Assembly (NCBI GenBank): GCA_016125095.1
Contig: WGMK01000017.1
Coordinates: 97,504 to 161,503, forward strand
Direction of reading: 5' to 3'
Length of the DNA stretch: 64,000 nt
Source: Candidatus Hydrogenedens sp.
Lineage (GTDB): Bacteria; Hydrogenedentota; Hydrogenedentia; Hydrogenedentales; JAEUWI01
A program made the translations under genes and the position numbers. Positions 51,745 through 60,986 of the stretch are shown here, in pieces; the first letter of the stretch is position 1, and every line of letters starts with the position of its first letter. Under the pieces are notes generated by a model that was given only the letters and a program-made list of their open reading frames with translations, did not search any database and was not told the origin of the DNA.

Positions 51745-53556
51745 TTGCTTCGTCAACGTCTGATATGGCAGCTGTTTCCAGCATTTCTGCTGATCGCGCT
51801 CACGGCGCTGGTCGCGGCGGCGCTGTTTATTACGCAGGCCGTCCGGTCGCATCTGCTCACGCAGTTCGAACAGGATCTGGCCGCGCGCGCGCTGCTGCTT
51901 GCACCCCAGTTCGACGACCACCTGGCCTCGGGCGATTACACTGAGGTGAACGCGCTCTGCGGATTGCTCGACGCAGCCACCGAGGCGCACATCATGGTGT
52001 ACCGGATGGATGGCAGCATCGCGGGTGATTCGCGTTCAGACGAGGGCGGAGCGAGTACGCAGGCCCTACCCCCGGAAGTGCTCACGGCGAAGAACGGCAC
52101 CGACATGGCGTTTTCCGAACGGGAAAACCGCCGCGAAGGCCAGACCATGCTGTACACGGCGTACCCCATCATGCGCGACGGCGCGATGCTCGGGGTGGTA
52201 CGGGTGGGTCAATCGCTTGCGCCCATCAGCCGGGCGGTACAGGCCATGTATTTCTGGCTGCTGATTGGCGGCACGCTGGTGGCGGCGGGTGTCGCCGTCG
52301 TCAGTTGGCGCGTATCGCACCGTATCATCCATCCCATCGAGCAGATGAAGCAGGGGGCCATCCGTTTCGCGAGCGGCAAGCTGGACATGCCCGTGGCGCT
52401 GCCCGAGGCGCAGGAGATGGCCGAGCTCGCGGAAGCCATGAACACGATGGCCCGCCAGCTCGACGACCGCATCCGCACTGCAGTGGAGCAACGCAACGAG
52501 CAGGAAGCCATCCTCTCGAGCATGGTGGAAGGCGTGGTGGCCGTAAACCGCCAGCAGCACATCTTCAGCATGAACCGCGCGGCGACCCGCTTATTCGAGG
52601 TCGACCCGGAGCGCGTCCAAGGCAAGAGCATCCACTTCGCCATCCGCAACAGCCGCCTGATTGAAATCATCGGCGAGACGCTGAAATCCGGCGGTCCCGT
52701 GAGTGCCGAGATTCAATTGCACAAGGAACGCGAGGTATTGCTGCAGGCTCATGCGGCCGGGCTAAAAAATGCCGCAGGCGAGCCCATCGGCGTCGTGGTG
52801 GTGCTGAACGACGTCACCGATCTGCGGCGGCTCGAACGGATTCGCAGCGACTTTGTCGCCAATGTGTCCCACGAACTGAAGACCCCGATCACCTCCATCA
52901 AGGGCTTCGTGGAGACCATGCTCGACGGTTCCGTCGACAATCCCGAGGACACCCGGCGCTTCCTGGGCATTGTGGCGAAGCAGGCGGACCGGTTGCATAC
53001 CATCATTGAAGACTTGCTGACCCTGTCGCGCATCGAGCGCGAGGAAGAGGTTGGCGAGTCCTACCTTAGCGAAGGCGCCGTACGGCCTGTGCTCGAAGGC
53101 GCCGTACAGATCTGCGGCGCCGCGGCGGACAGCAAGGATATCCGCGTGGCCATCAGCTGCGCCGACACGCTCCGCGCGCGCATCAATGCGCCGCTGCTGG
53201 AGCAGGGCCTGATCAACCTGATCGACAATGCCATCAAGTACAGCGATGCCGGCGGCGAAGTGCAGGTGTCGGCCGAGGAACGCAACGACGACGTCCGCAT
53301 CCGCGTGTCGGACCGGGGATGCGGCATTCCAGGCGAACATCTGCCACGGCTGTTCGAGCGGTTCTATCGCGTGGACAAGGCGCGCAGCCGCGCGGCAGGC
53401 GGCACGGGACTGGGCCTGGCGATTGTGAAGCATATCGCGCATACCCATGGCGGGCGGATTACCGTGGAGAGCCGCCCCGGCGAGGGCAGCACGTTCACCA
53501 TGCACCTGCCGAAGCCAAAATCCGCCGGCCCTGAATTGCGGATCATCAACGGCTAG
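51745..53556 (+). CDS. phoR: PhoR-type sensor histidine kinase
   Basis: The 603-residue kinase has an N-terminal helix, a periplasmic or extracytoplasmic stretch (about 35-165), a second helix (about 168-190), a HAMP-like linker, a PAS domain (about 255-360) and a DHp helix with H376 (VANVSHELKTP). A HATPase core with DNAIKYS and GTGLGL boxes follows. The start is TTG, preceded by GGGAG. It should phosphorylate the adjacent PhoB. The PAS domain and large sensor loop fit PhoR/PhnR-like phosphate sensing with PhoU. Confidence 0.92.
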   Translation: MLRQRLIWQLFPAFLLIALTALVAAALFITQAVRSHLLTQFEQDLAARALLLAPQFDDHLASGDYTEVNALCGLLDAATEAHIMVYRMDGSIAGDSRSDEGGASTQALPPEVLTAKNGTDMAFSERENRREGQTMLYTAYPIMRDGAMLGVVRVGQSLAPISRAVQAMYFWLLIGGTLVAAGVAVVSWRVSHRIIHPIEQMKQGAIRFASGKLDMPVALPEAQEMAELAEAMNTMARQLDDRIRTAVEQRNEQEAILSSMVEGVVAVNRQQHIFSMNRAATRLFEVDPERVQGKSIHFAIRNSRLIEIIGETLKSGGPVSAEIQLHKEREVLLQAHAAGLKNAAGEPIGVVVVLNDVTDLRRLERIRSDFVANVSHELKTPITSIKGFVETMLDGSVDNPEDTRRFLGIVAKQADRLHTIIEDLLTLSRIEREEEVGESYLSEGAVRPVLEGAVQICGAAADSKDIRVAISCADTLRARINAPLLEQGLINLIDNAIKYSDAGGEVQVSAEERNDDVRIRVSDRGCGIPGEHLPRLFERFYRVDKARSRAAGGTGLGLAIVKHIAHTHGGRITVESRPGEGSTFTMHLPKPKSAGPELRIING

Positions 53557-53620
53557 AGACCCAACGGACTTACACTGCCGGCACCCCGCGGCCGGTGTTC
53601 AACCTGGAAGGAAAATCCCA

Positions 53621-54499
53621 ATGAAAAAACTTACCCCCTGGTGGAAATCGGCGGCGGCCTGTCTGTTCGCCGCTGCGGCGATTCTGACAGCCAGCTGCTC
53701 GCGGCCTGCGTCGCAGAGCGGCGATTCGATGTCGGTCATGATCAAGGGCTCCGACACCATGGTGCACCTGGTGAATGCCTGGGCGGAGGCCTATATGACG
53801 GCGCACCCGGAGGCGAGCATTTCCGTCACGGGCGGCGGCTCGGGCACCGGTATCGCGGCGCTGATTAACGGCACCACCGATATCTGCATGGCATCGCGCG
53901 ACATGAAGACCGAAGAGTTCGACCTGGCGGCCAAGCAGGGCGTCGAAGTGATCGAGCACAGTGTGGCGCTCGACGGCCTGGCCATGGTGGTAAACCCGGC
54001 CAACCCGGTCGAAAACGTGACGCTTGAGCAACTCGGTAGCATCTTTACGGGCGAATACACTGACTGGCAGGATCTCGGGCTTCCGGCGGAGAAGATCGTG
54101 CTGCTCTCGCGCGAGTCCAGCTCGGGCACGTTCGTATTTTTCCGCGAGCACGTGCTGCACGACAAGGACTACAGCAACGACGCGCTGTTCCTGCCGGCCA
54201 CGTCGACCATCGTGCAGCAGGTCGCCGAAGACAAGGGCGCCATCGGCTATGTGGGTCTCGGCTATGCCGAAAGCGCGGGCGACAAGCTGAAGGTCGTTCC
54301 GGTGAAGAAGGATGCGGATTCGCCGGCCATGCTGCCGAACAGCGAGACCGTGAAGAGCGGCGAATATTCGATCGCGCGCCCGCTTCACCTGTACGTGCAG
54401 AAGAGCGCGCCGGCGCTGGCCGAGGAATTCGTGGCCTACTGCCTCAGCCCCGAGGGCCAGGCCATCGCAACGGAAGCGGGTTACGTGCGTGTCGATTGA
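53621..54499 (+). CDS. pstS: Phosphate-binding lipoprotein PstS
   Basis: The 292-residue protein has a lipobox LTASC with lipidated C26, so it is a lipoprotein on the membrane. The phosphate pocket motifs appear as GSDTMVHL, GGGSGTGI and SRESSSGTF. It captures inorganic phosphate and delivers it to PstCA. AAGGA lies 8 bases before the ATG. The 3' end overlaps the pstC start by 11 bases, so expression is tightly coupled. Confidence 0.93.
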   Translation: MKKLTPWWKSAAACLFAAAAILTASCSRPASQSGDSMSVMIKGSDTMVHLVNAWAEAYMTAHPEASISVTGGGSGTGIAALINGTTDICMASRDMKTEEFDLAAKQGVEVIEHSVALDGLAMVVNPANPVENVTLEQLGSIFTGEYTDWQDLGLPAEKIVLLSRESSSGTFVFFREHVLHDKDYSNDALFLPATSTIVQQVAEDKGAIGYVGLGYAESAGDKLKVVPVKKDADSPAMLPNSETVKSGEYSIARPLHLYVQKSAPALAEEFVAYCLSPEGQAIATEAGYVRVD

Positions 54500-55385
54500 G
54501 TCTGTGGGCATACGGCGGCGCTACGTCGATCGGTTCATGCGGTGGACCTTCACCGCCATGGCGTCGGTTACCATTCTTATCGTGCTGGCGATTTTTCTGT
54601 TTCTGTTTAAGGAATCGCTCATCTTCCTGCGCGAGGAAGGCATCATGCCGCTGCTGAGCACGCGCTGGAGCCCGACTTCGGTGCAGGAGCCCGGCTTCGG
54701 CGTGCTGCCGCTCGTGACTGGCAGCATCCTGGTGACGCTGCTCGCGGGCGTGGTCGCGGTGCCGCTGGGCATCGCGGGCGCGGTCTATATCGCCGAGGTC
54801 GCGCGCCCCCTCGAACGCGAAATCCTCAAGCCCTTTATCGAACTGCTCGCGGGCATACCCAGTGTGGTGCTGGGCTTCTTCGGGCTGGTCGTGGTGGTGC
54901 CGGCGGTCAAGGCGGCCTTCGGCCTGAGCAGCGGCATGAACGCGCTCTCCGGCGCGGCCGTGCTCGGCCTGATGGCGATTCCGACGATCATCTCGGTTTC
55001 GGAAGACGCGCTGCGCGCCGTGCCGGCTTCGTACCGCAATGCCTCGCTCGCGCTCGGGGCCAGCCACCAGCAAACCGTCTGGCGCGTGCTGGTGCCGGCG
55101 GCGATACCGGGCATTACCGCAGCGGTCATGCTGGGCTTCGGCCGCATCGTCGGCGAGACCATGGCCGTCATGATGGTCACCGGCAACGCGGCGAAGATGA
55201 CGTTCGTGCCGACCGATTCCGTGCGCACCATGACGGCGACCATCGCCGCTGAAATGGGCGAAGTGGCCCAGGGCAGCGTGCATTACAGCGCCTTGTTCTG
55301 CGTGGGTGTGCTGCTATTCTTCGCCACCTTCCTGCTGAACCTGCTGGCGCTCAATGTGTTCAAGCGCTACGGGGGCCGCGCATGA
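54489..55385 (+). CDS. pstC: Phosphate ABC transporter permease PstC
   Basis: The 298-residue protein has six membrane helices and the permease EAA-like loop (RNASLALGASHQQTVWRV, given as landmark). GTG starts the gene 11 bases inside pstS. It forms the membrane channel with PstA. Its 3' end overlaps pstA by 4 bases. Length and motif match PstC, which usually carries a longer N-terminus than PstA. Confidence 0.92.
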   Translation: MSIESVGIRRRYVDRFMRWTFTAMASVTILIVLAIFLFLFKESLIFLREEGIMPLLSTRWSPTSVQEPGFGVLPLVTGSILVTLLAGVVAVPLGIAGAVYIAEVARPLEREILKPFIELLAGIPSVVLGFFGLVVVVPAVKAAFGLSSGMNALSGAAVLGLMAIPTIISVSEDALRAVPASYRNASLALGASHQQTVWRVLVPAAIPGITAAVMLGFGRIVGETMAVMMVTGNAAKMTFVPTDSVRTMTATIAAEMGEVAQGSVHYSALFCVGVLLFFATFLLNLLALNVFKRYGGRA

Positions 55386-56236
55386 GGACGGTGAATCATC
55401 GCGACCGTATTGCCGAGTGGTGCATGCGCGTACTCACCTACGCCATCGTCGCTGCGGTGGCCTACATCATTCTGCACATCGTCTGGAACGGCGCCCCCGC
55501 GATGTCGTGGGCGTTCCTGACCGAAATGCCGCGCAACAGCGGCGTGGAGGGCGGCATCTACCCGGCGATCGTGGGCACGGGACTGCTGGTGCTCGGCACG
55601 ATGGTGGTGGCCTTGCCGCTGGGCATGGCCTGTGCCATCTATTTGTCCGAGTACGCCAGCCAGAGCCGGTTCACTTCGTTTATCCGGCTTGCGATTGCCA
55701 CCCTGGCCGGCGTGCCCTCGATCGTGTTCGGCTTGTTCGGCCTCGGACTCTTCGTCATCTTCCTGAATTTCGGCTCGTCGATTCTTGCGGGCAGCCTGAC
55801 GCTGGCCTGCATGGTGCTGCCGACGGTCATTGTCGCCAGCGAGGAATCGCTGCGCGCCGTGCCTCGCAGCCAGCGCGAAGGGAGCCTGGCTTTGGGCGCC
55901 TCGCAGTGGTACACGGTTTCGCACAACGTGCTGCCCTACGCCGTGCCCGGCATGGTGACGGGCTCGGTGCTGGCCGTGGGACGCGCCGCAGGCGAGACCG
56001 CCCCCATTCTGCTGACCGTGGCCGCGTCGTTCCTGCCGCGCCTGCCGCAGACGGTATACGACCAGGTCATGGCGCTCCCCTACCACCTCTACATCCTCGC
56101 GACGCAGAATCCTGATGCCGAAGCCGCGCGTCCAAACCAGTACGGCACGGCATTGGTGCTGCTGTTACTGGTGCTCGGCGTCAACTGCGCCGCCATCTTG
56201 ATACGCTATCGTTTCCGCAAGAAATACAAATGGTGA
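55382..56236 (+). CDS. pstA: Phosphate ABC transporter permease PstA
   Basis: The 284-residue permease has six helices and the EAA-like loop REGSLALGASQWYTV. A second region, YDQVMALPYHLYILATQ, is typical of PstA. It pairs with PstC. The gene is 4 bases ahead of pstB. No unusual features are seen. Confidence 0.93.
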   Translation: MRTVNHRDRIAEWCMRVLTYAIVAAVAYIILHIVWNGAPAMSWAFLTEMPRNSGVEGGIYPAIVGTGLLVLGTMVVALPLGMACAIYLSEYASQSRFTSFIRLAIATLAGVPSIVFGLFGLGLFVIFLNFGSSILAGSLTLACMVLPTVIVASEESLRAVPRSQREGSLALGASQWYTVSHNVLPYAVPGMVTGSVLAVGRAAGETAPILLTVAASFLPRLPQTVYDQVMALPYHLYILATQNPDAEAARPNQYGTALVLLLLVLGVNCAAILIRYRFRKKYKW

Positions 56237-56240
56237 TTGC

Positions 56241-57017
56241 ATGACCTCAGAGACTTCGAACGCGCGGGCCAAAATCGAGATCGAGGGCCTGTCGATCTTT
56301 TACGGCGACGCCCAGGCGCTGCACAACGTGACCATGAATATTCCCGAGAACCGGGTGACGGCACTGATTGGGCCTTCCGGCTGCGGCAAGTCGACGTTGC
56401 TGCGCTCGATTAACCGGATGAATGAAATTATCGAGGGGGTCCGGCACGAGGGCACCATTCGCATCGATTCGGACAACATCCACCGGGCGGATATGCACGT
56501 GGACAACCTGCGCAAGCGCGTGGGCATGGTATTCCAGAAGCCGAACCCCTTCCCCAAGACCATCTTCGACAACGTGGCCTACGGTCCGCGGGTGCATGGT
56601 GTGCGGTCGCGCGGCGAACTGGCCGACGTGGTGGAGAAGAGCCTGAAGCGTGCCGCGCTGTGGGAAGAGGTGAAGGACCGGCTGAACAGCTCGGCGCTGG
56701 CGCTGTCGGGCGGCCAGCAGCAGCGCCTCTGCATCGCCCGGGCGCTGGCGGTCGGACCCGACATTCTCCTCATGGATGAGCCGACCTCGGCGCTCGATCC
56801 GCGGTCAACTTCCTGGATCGAGGATCTCATCGACAGCTTGCGCAGCGACTACACGATCGTGATTGTTACCCACAATATGCAGCAGGCGAGCCGCGTTTCA
56901 GACTTGACGGGATTTCTGTATGAGGGTAAGCTTGTGGAGTTCGGGGACACAACGCAGCTCTTCGTCTCGCCTAAGATGAAGCAGACGGAGGACTATATAA
57001 CGGGCCGTTTCGGCTGA
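56241..57017 (+). CDS. pstB: Phosphate ABC transporter ATP-binding protein PstB
   Basis: The 258-residue ATPase has Walker A GPSGCGKST (44-52), the PstB-type FPKTIFDNVAYGPRVHG segment, the LSGGQQQR signature and Walker B ILLMDEPTS. It powers uptake through PstCA. PstB also signals phosphate status to PhoR through PhoU. Length is normal. Confidence 0.95.
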   Translation: MTSETSNARAKIEIEGLSIFYGDAQALHNVTMNIPENRVTALIGPSGCGKSTLLRSINRMNEIIEGVRHEGTIRIDSDNIHRADMHVDNLRKRVGMVFQKPNPFPKTIFDNVAYGPRVHGVRSRGELADVVEKSLKRAALWEEVKDRLNSSALALSGGQQQRLCIARALAVGPDILLMDEPTSALDPRSTSWIEDLIDSLRSDYTIVIVTHNMQQASRVSDLTGFLYEGKLVEFGDTTQLFVSPKMKQTEDYITGRFG

Positions 57018-57033
57018 TTGGACGACGCAGTAG

Positions 57034-57729
57034 ATGAGTGCACACATGCAGCGGGCCCTTGCGCAAATCAAGCAGAGCGTACTTGAACTCGGTACGCTGG
57101 TCGAGGAAAGCCTGTACGCGGCGATGAAGGCCGTACAGGATCGCGATGCCGAACTGGCCATCCGCGTTATCGAGGACGATACGCTCATCGACGAGCGCGA
57201 GGTGGACATCGAAGAAAGCTGTTTGCAGTTCCTCGCCTTGTATCAGCCCGTTGCCGCCGACCTGCGCTTTATCGTCGCGGTGCTGAAGATCAACAACGAC
57301 CTCGAACGCGTGGGCGATCTATCCGTGAATATTGCCGAGCGCGCGGCCTTTCTCGCGCGCGAGCGCGCCCCACGCATGGTTTTCGATTTCCAACAGATGG
57401 CGCAATCGGCCCAGCGCATGCTGCGTTCCAGCCTCGACGCGCTCGTCAAGGGCGATGTCGTGCAGGCCTGGGAAGTTTGCGTGGCCGACGACGAGGTGGA
57501 TTCGCTCAATCGCGAGATGTACATCAATGTGCAGCGCGCCATCCTGAAGAACCCGGACGATCTGGAAGCGCTTATCCACATGCTGAGCATTTCGCGGCAC
57601 CTGGAGCGCGTGGCCGACCTCGCCTCGAATGTGGGCGAAGAGGTCATCTACATGGTCGAAGGCAAGATTGTCCGGCACAAATCGGAAGAATACCGTTCGT
57701 ACCGGGTTGCCCAGGGCGCGGAAGACTAG
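57034..57729 (+). CDS. phoU: Phosphate signalling protein PhoU
   Basis: The 231-residue protein has two PhoU domains of three helices each, with the metal-binding motif pattern of the family (VEDDTLIDEREVDIEE, then a second similar block). PhoU links the Pst transporter to the PhoR kinase and switches the Pho response off when phosphate is plentiful. It closes the phosphate operon. The prepilin gene starts 4 bases later. Confidence 0.93.
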   Translation: MSAHMQRALAQIKQSVLELGTLVEESLYAAMKAVQDRDAELAIRVIEDDTLIDEREVDIEESCLQFLALYQPVAADLRFIVAVLKINNDLERVGDLSVNIAERAAFLARERAPRMVFDFQQMAQSAQRMLRSSLDALVKGDVVQAWEVCVADDEVDSLNREMYINVQRAILKNPDDLEALIHMLSISRHLERVADLASNVGEEVIYMVEGKIVRHKSEEYRSYRVAQGAED

Positions 57730-57733
57730 GCCC

Positions 57734-58729
57734 ATGCGGCGCACGCAGCCCGTCTGTCTACCGCGCGGCGGCGGGTTCACCCTCATCGAACTGCTGGTGG
57801 TCATCGCGATCATCGGCATTCTCGCCGCGATTTTGCTGCCCGCCTTGGCCCGCGCCCGCGAGGCCGCCCGGCGCGCCAGCTGCCAGAACAACCTGAAGCA
57901 GTTCGGGCTAGTGTTCAAGATGTACGCCGGCGAGCACAACGGTGCCTTTCCCCCGCTCGCGCCCTATGGCAGCGTGCGCCCCGACCTGCGGTCGAGCCCC
58001 TTGTGGAGCGCCCCCCACGCCGCCGCCATTTATCCGGAATACCTCACCGATCTGAATCCCGCGCGCTGCCCGTCCGATGCAGGCGTCGATCCCGGGTGGT
58101 CGAGCGTGCTGCCGCGCGTTCCTGTGGACGGCGGCGACTTCGCCAGTTGGCAGGCGGACGCGATTGCAGCGGATGACTCTGTGTCGCTCGATTATTTTCA
58201 GTGCGCCGAGCTGGCGCGTTCGTATGTGTACAAGGGCTATGTGAGCACCAACATTGCCGAGTTCTACGGCATCTGGGGTGCGACGACCATCAATGCCGTT
58301 TCAGGAGTTGCCGTGATTCTCGGGGTAGGTACCGTGGCGCTGAAGAATTTCGCGGTCGATCTCGCGCTGGAAGGTCCTGCGGTATGGCCGCCCTGGGTAC
58401 CGGAACCCTTCACTGCCAGCGTCGGTACGGCGGGCGGTGAAACCGTCTACCGCATCCGCGAGGGCATCGAGCGCTTTCTGATTACCGACATCAACAATCC
58501 CGCGGCGAGTGCCCGTGCGCAAAGCACGGTACCCACGCTTTGGGACACCTTCGGAAACAACGAGTTCGACGACAGCGGAACGGCCATCGGCGTGTTCAAT
58601 CATCTTCCGGGCGGCTGCAACGTCTTGTACATGGACGGCCATGTGCAGTACATCCGCTATCCAGGAGCGTATCCCATCGTGGACGACGAGCAGGTGGTGA
58701 AGGAAAGCAGCCACCACGGCCTGGGCTAG
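57734..58729 (+). CDS. DUF1559-type prepilin-like protein
   Basis: The 331-residue protein has a prepilin N-terminus: G-FTLIELLVVIAIIGILAAILLP (given as landmark), a type IV pilin/pseudopilin methylation site. A DUF1559-like C-terminal region with the signature H-x-GGCNVLYMDGHVQYIRYPG follows. Such proteins are abundant in Planctomycetes and relatives and are exported by type II/IV systems. It may share the phoU transcript. The role is unknown. Its 3' end overlaps the convergent glycosyltransferase by 4 bases. Confidence 0.85.
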   Translation: MRRTQPVCLPRGGGFTLIELLVVIAIIGILAAILLPALARAREAARRASCQNNLKQFGLVFKMYAGEHNGAFPPLAPYGSVRPDLRSSPLWSAPHAAAIYPEYLTDLNPARCPSDAGVDPGWSSVLPRVPVDGGDFASWQADAIAADDSVSLDYFQCAELARSYVYKGYVSTNIAEFYGIWGATTINAVSGVAVILGVGTVALKNFAVDLALEGPAVWPPWVPEPFTASVGTAGGETVYRIREGIERFLITDINNPAASARAQSTVPTLWDTFGNNEFDDSGTAIGVFNHLPGGCNVLYMDGHVQYIRYPGAYPIVDDEQVVKESSHHGLG

Positions 58730-59853
58730 GACACCGAGACCAATCCCCGGTACACATCGGCAATCTGTTCGACCATGCGCTTGGACGTGAAACGTTCCTC
58801 CACCGTGGCCCTTGCTGCGGCCCCGAGTGTTGCCCGCTTTGATTCGTCCTGCGCGAGTGCGGCTATCGCCGCCGCGAGCGCGTCCGCCTCCTGCCTCGGA
58901 ACGAGGATGCCGTTCTTGCCGTGGCTGATAACCTCAGAGGCCGCAGGGAAGTCTGCGGCGATACAGGGCATGCCGGCGTGCATGGATTCGATAAGCGACA
59001 GGGGCATGCCTTCGCGCAGCGAGGGGAAAGCGAAAACGTCCATGGCGCGGAGCCAGCCCCCCACTTCCGTCGAAGGGACGAACCCGGTGATATGGCAGTC
59101 GCCTTCGAGGCCCTGTTTGTCGAGTTCGGCCAGAAAGGATCCCCGGAGTGGACCATCGCCCACCCATAGCAGGCGGGCGTTGGGGATGGTCTTCTTGACT
59201 GCGGCGAACGCGCGAGCAAGCGTCAGGGGATCTTTCCCGCTCACCAGTCTGCCGACGGAGCCGATGACAAGATCGCCGAGGCCGAATCCTGCTGCCCCGC
59301 GCTGTCGGGAACGCGCCGCTGCGGCCTCCGCTTCGGAGATGTTTAACGTGGCGATGCCGTTCGGAATCACCGACACTGGCGCACGCCGGTGAAAGCCCTC
59401 CAGCACGGCATGGGAGCAGGCAATCACATGATCGCTGCGGCGATGGCAAAAGGCCTCGAGCAAGTTTTGGTAAGGCTGAGAGTCGTGCTGGCGATAGCTG
59501 GATTGCAGATGCGTGATCAGTTTCGCGCCGGGGCAGACGCCGCGCAATCGCTCGACCAGCAGACACGCGGGCACGCCGCTCGCGTGGATGATATCGGGGG
59601 AGCTTTGTCGCAGCAGCCGGGCCAGCCTGAACGGAAGCGCAGGATCGTATTTGGAATGCTTGGCGTAGACTGGCGCAATACCGGCGGAAACGAACGCGCC
59701 ATGGTGCTTGCCCGGGCCATGCAGGGCAGCGACTTCGAGGACGAAGCGGTCGTCTTGCCAAGCGGCGATAAGATTCAACAGAAAGGTCTGCACGCCGCCC
59801 AGGTTGAGGTGGTCTGTGAGGTGGAGCACCCGGATGGGCCGCGCGTCGCTCAT
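58726..59853 (-). CDS. Glycosyltransferase family 4 protein
   Basis: The 375-residue GT-B enzyme has an N-terminal acceptor lobe (starting RVLHLTDHLNLGGVQTFL) and a C-terminal nucleotide-sugar lobe with SVGRLVSGKDP, FAFPSLREGMPLSLIE and the E-x7-E motif. It is likely retaining and transfers sugar onto a cell-surface glycan or lipid carrier. It overlaps the preceding GT4 gene by 4 bases and is the last gene of the minus-strand arm. Confidence 0.9.
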   Translation of the reverse strand: MSDARPIRVLHLTDHLNLGGVQTFLLNLIAAWQDDRFVLEVAALHGPGKHHGAFVSAGIAPVYAKHSKYDPALPFRLARLLRQSSPDIIHASGVPACLLVERLRGVCPGAKLITHLQSSYRQHDSQPYQNLLEAFCHRRSDHVIACSHAVLEGFHRRAPVSVIPNGIATLNISEAEAAAARSRQRGAAGFGLGDLVIGSVGRLVSGKDPLTLARAFAAVKKTIPNARLLWVGDGPLRGSFLAELDKQGLEGDCHITGFVPSTEVGGWLRAMDVFAFPSLREGMPLSLIESMHAGMPCIAADFPAASEVISHGKNGILVPRQEADALAAAIAALAQDESKRATLGAAARATVEERFTSKRMVEQIADVYRGLVSVS

Positions 59854-60986
59854 GCCGGCTTGCCGCCAAAGTGCTGGTCGAACAGCGCCGCATAGGCCTC
59901 GGCCGTGGCTTGCCAGCTGAATCGCTCCGCCGTCGCCCGCGCGGCCGCGCCTTCCCGCGCGAGGCGGTCGCCTTGCCCGAGATAGCCTTGGATTTGCTCC
60001 GCAATGTGTGCGGGATTGCCCGCCTCGATGAGCGCGCCATTGACGCCCGGGCGTAGCAGTTCCCCCGTGCCGCCCGTGTCGGTGAGCAGGACAGGCAGTC
60101 CGGAAGCCATCGCCTCGAGCACGGTATTGCTCATGCCTTCGTTGTGCGACGGAAGCACGAACAAATCCGCCGAGCGGTAGCGCTCGGGCAGATCGGCGTG
60201 TGGCAGTGCCCCGGAAAACGTGACACGCGAGGATACCCCCAGCGAGCTCGAAAGCGCTTTGAGCGCGTCCTCCTGGGCGCCGCTCCCGATGATCTCGAGG
60301 CGTACGCCGGGGTTCAGCATGACCATTGCATGCAGGAGGCTGTCGATCCCTTTGCGCGGGATTAGCCGCGACACGCACAGTAGCCGCAATCCCGCACCTG
60401 CGGTCCGTGCTGGGTCGGGCGCGAAGCGCGTGGTGTCGACGCCATTGGGAACCACCCCGATGGGCTGCCCCGGCGCGCTCTTCTGGGCGAGACCGCGCAG
60501 GCCTGCTGAATTGGCGACCACAGCCGCGGCGCTCCGCCAGATGTGGCGGCTCAATCGCTGGAACACCAGGCGGTCAAGCAGTTGGAAACGGGGATTGTAA
60601 AACGGCACGTCCGAACCGCGCAGCGACACGATGTACGGCAGCCCCAGCCCCAGTGCGACGACGCCGCAGGGAATGCCAAAGAAGGCGAGGCAGCCATCGT
60701 ATCGGTGATCGCGCATGAGGCGGCGGCTGTAGCGGTACGCCGCCCACGCATAGCGGAGCAGGTCGGCCTGCGATTGATAGTGCAATGAGCCGCGCTTGCC
60801 GATATCCAGCCGATGCACCGCGACTCGCGCACCGACCGTCTCGATGGAGGCGCGCCCGGGCGAGGAACAAACAAGGTCGATGCTTAGGCCATCCGCATCG
60901 CGCCACGCCTCGAGCAGATAGCGCGTCGCATTCGCCGCGCCCCCGCCCAGCGGCGGAAATTCGTAGTTGAGGAACAGAATCCTCAC
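59850..60986 (-). CDS. Glycosyltransferase family 4 protein
   Basis: The 378-residue enzyme begins ILFLNYEFPPLGGGAANATRYLLE (given as landmark), a GT4 N-lobe, and carries CVSRLIPRKGIDSLL and FVLPSHNEGMSNTVLEAMA in the nucleotide-sugar lobe. It starts at a GTG that overlaps the upstream GT2 stop by 3 bases. The frame remains open far upstream through the GT2 gene, but that part is a shadow. The donor sugar is unknown. Confidence 0.9.
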   Translation of the reverse strand: MRILFLNYEFPPLGGGAANATRYLLEAWRDADGLSIDLVCSSPGRASIETVGARVAVHRLDIGKRGSLHYQSQADLLRYAWAAYRYSRRLMRDHRYDGCLAFFGIPCGVVALGLGLPYIVSLRGSDVPFYNPRFQLLDRLVFQRLSRHIWRSAAAVVANSAGLRGLAQKSAPGQPIGVVPNGVDTTRFAPDPARTAGAGLRLLCVSRLIPRKGIDSLLHAMVMLNPGVRLEIIGSGAQEDALKALSSSLGVSSRVTFSGALPHADLPERYRSADLFVLPSHNEGMSNTVLEAMASGLPVLLTDTGGTGELLRPGVNGALIEAGNPAHIAEQIQGYLGQGDRLAREGAAARATAERFSWQATAEAYAALFDQHFGGKPA

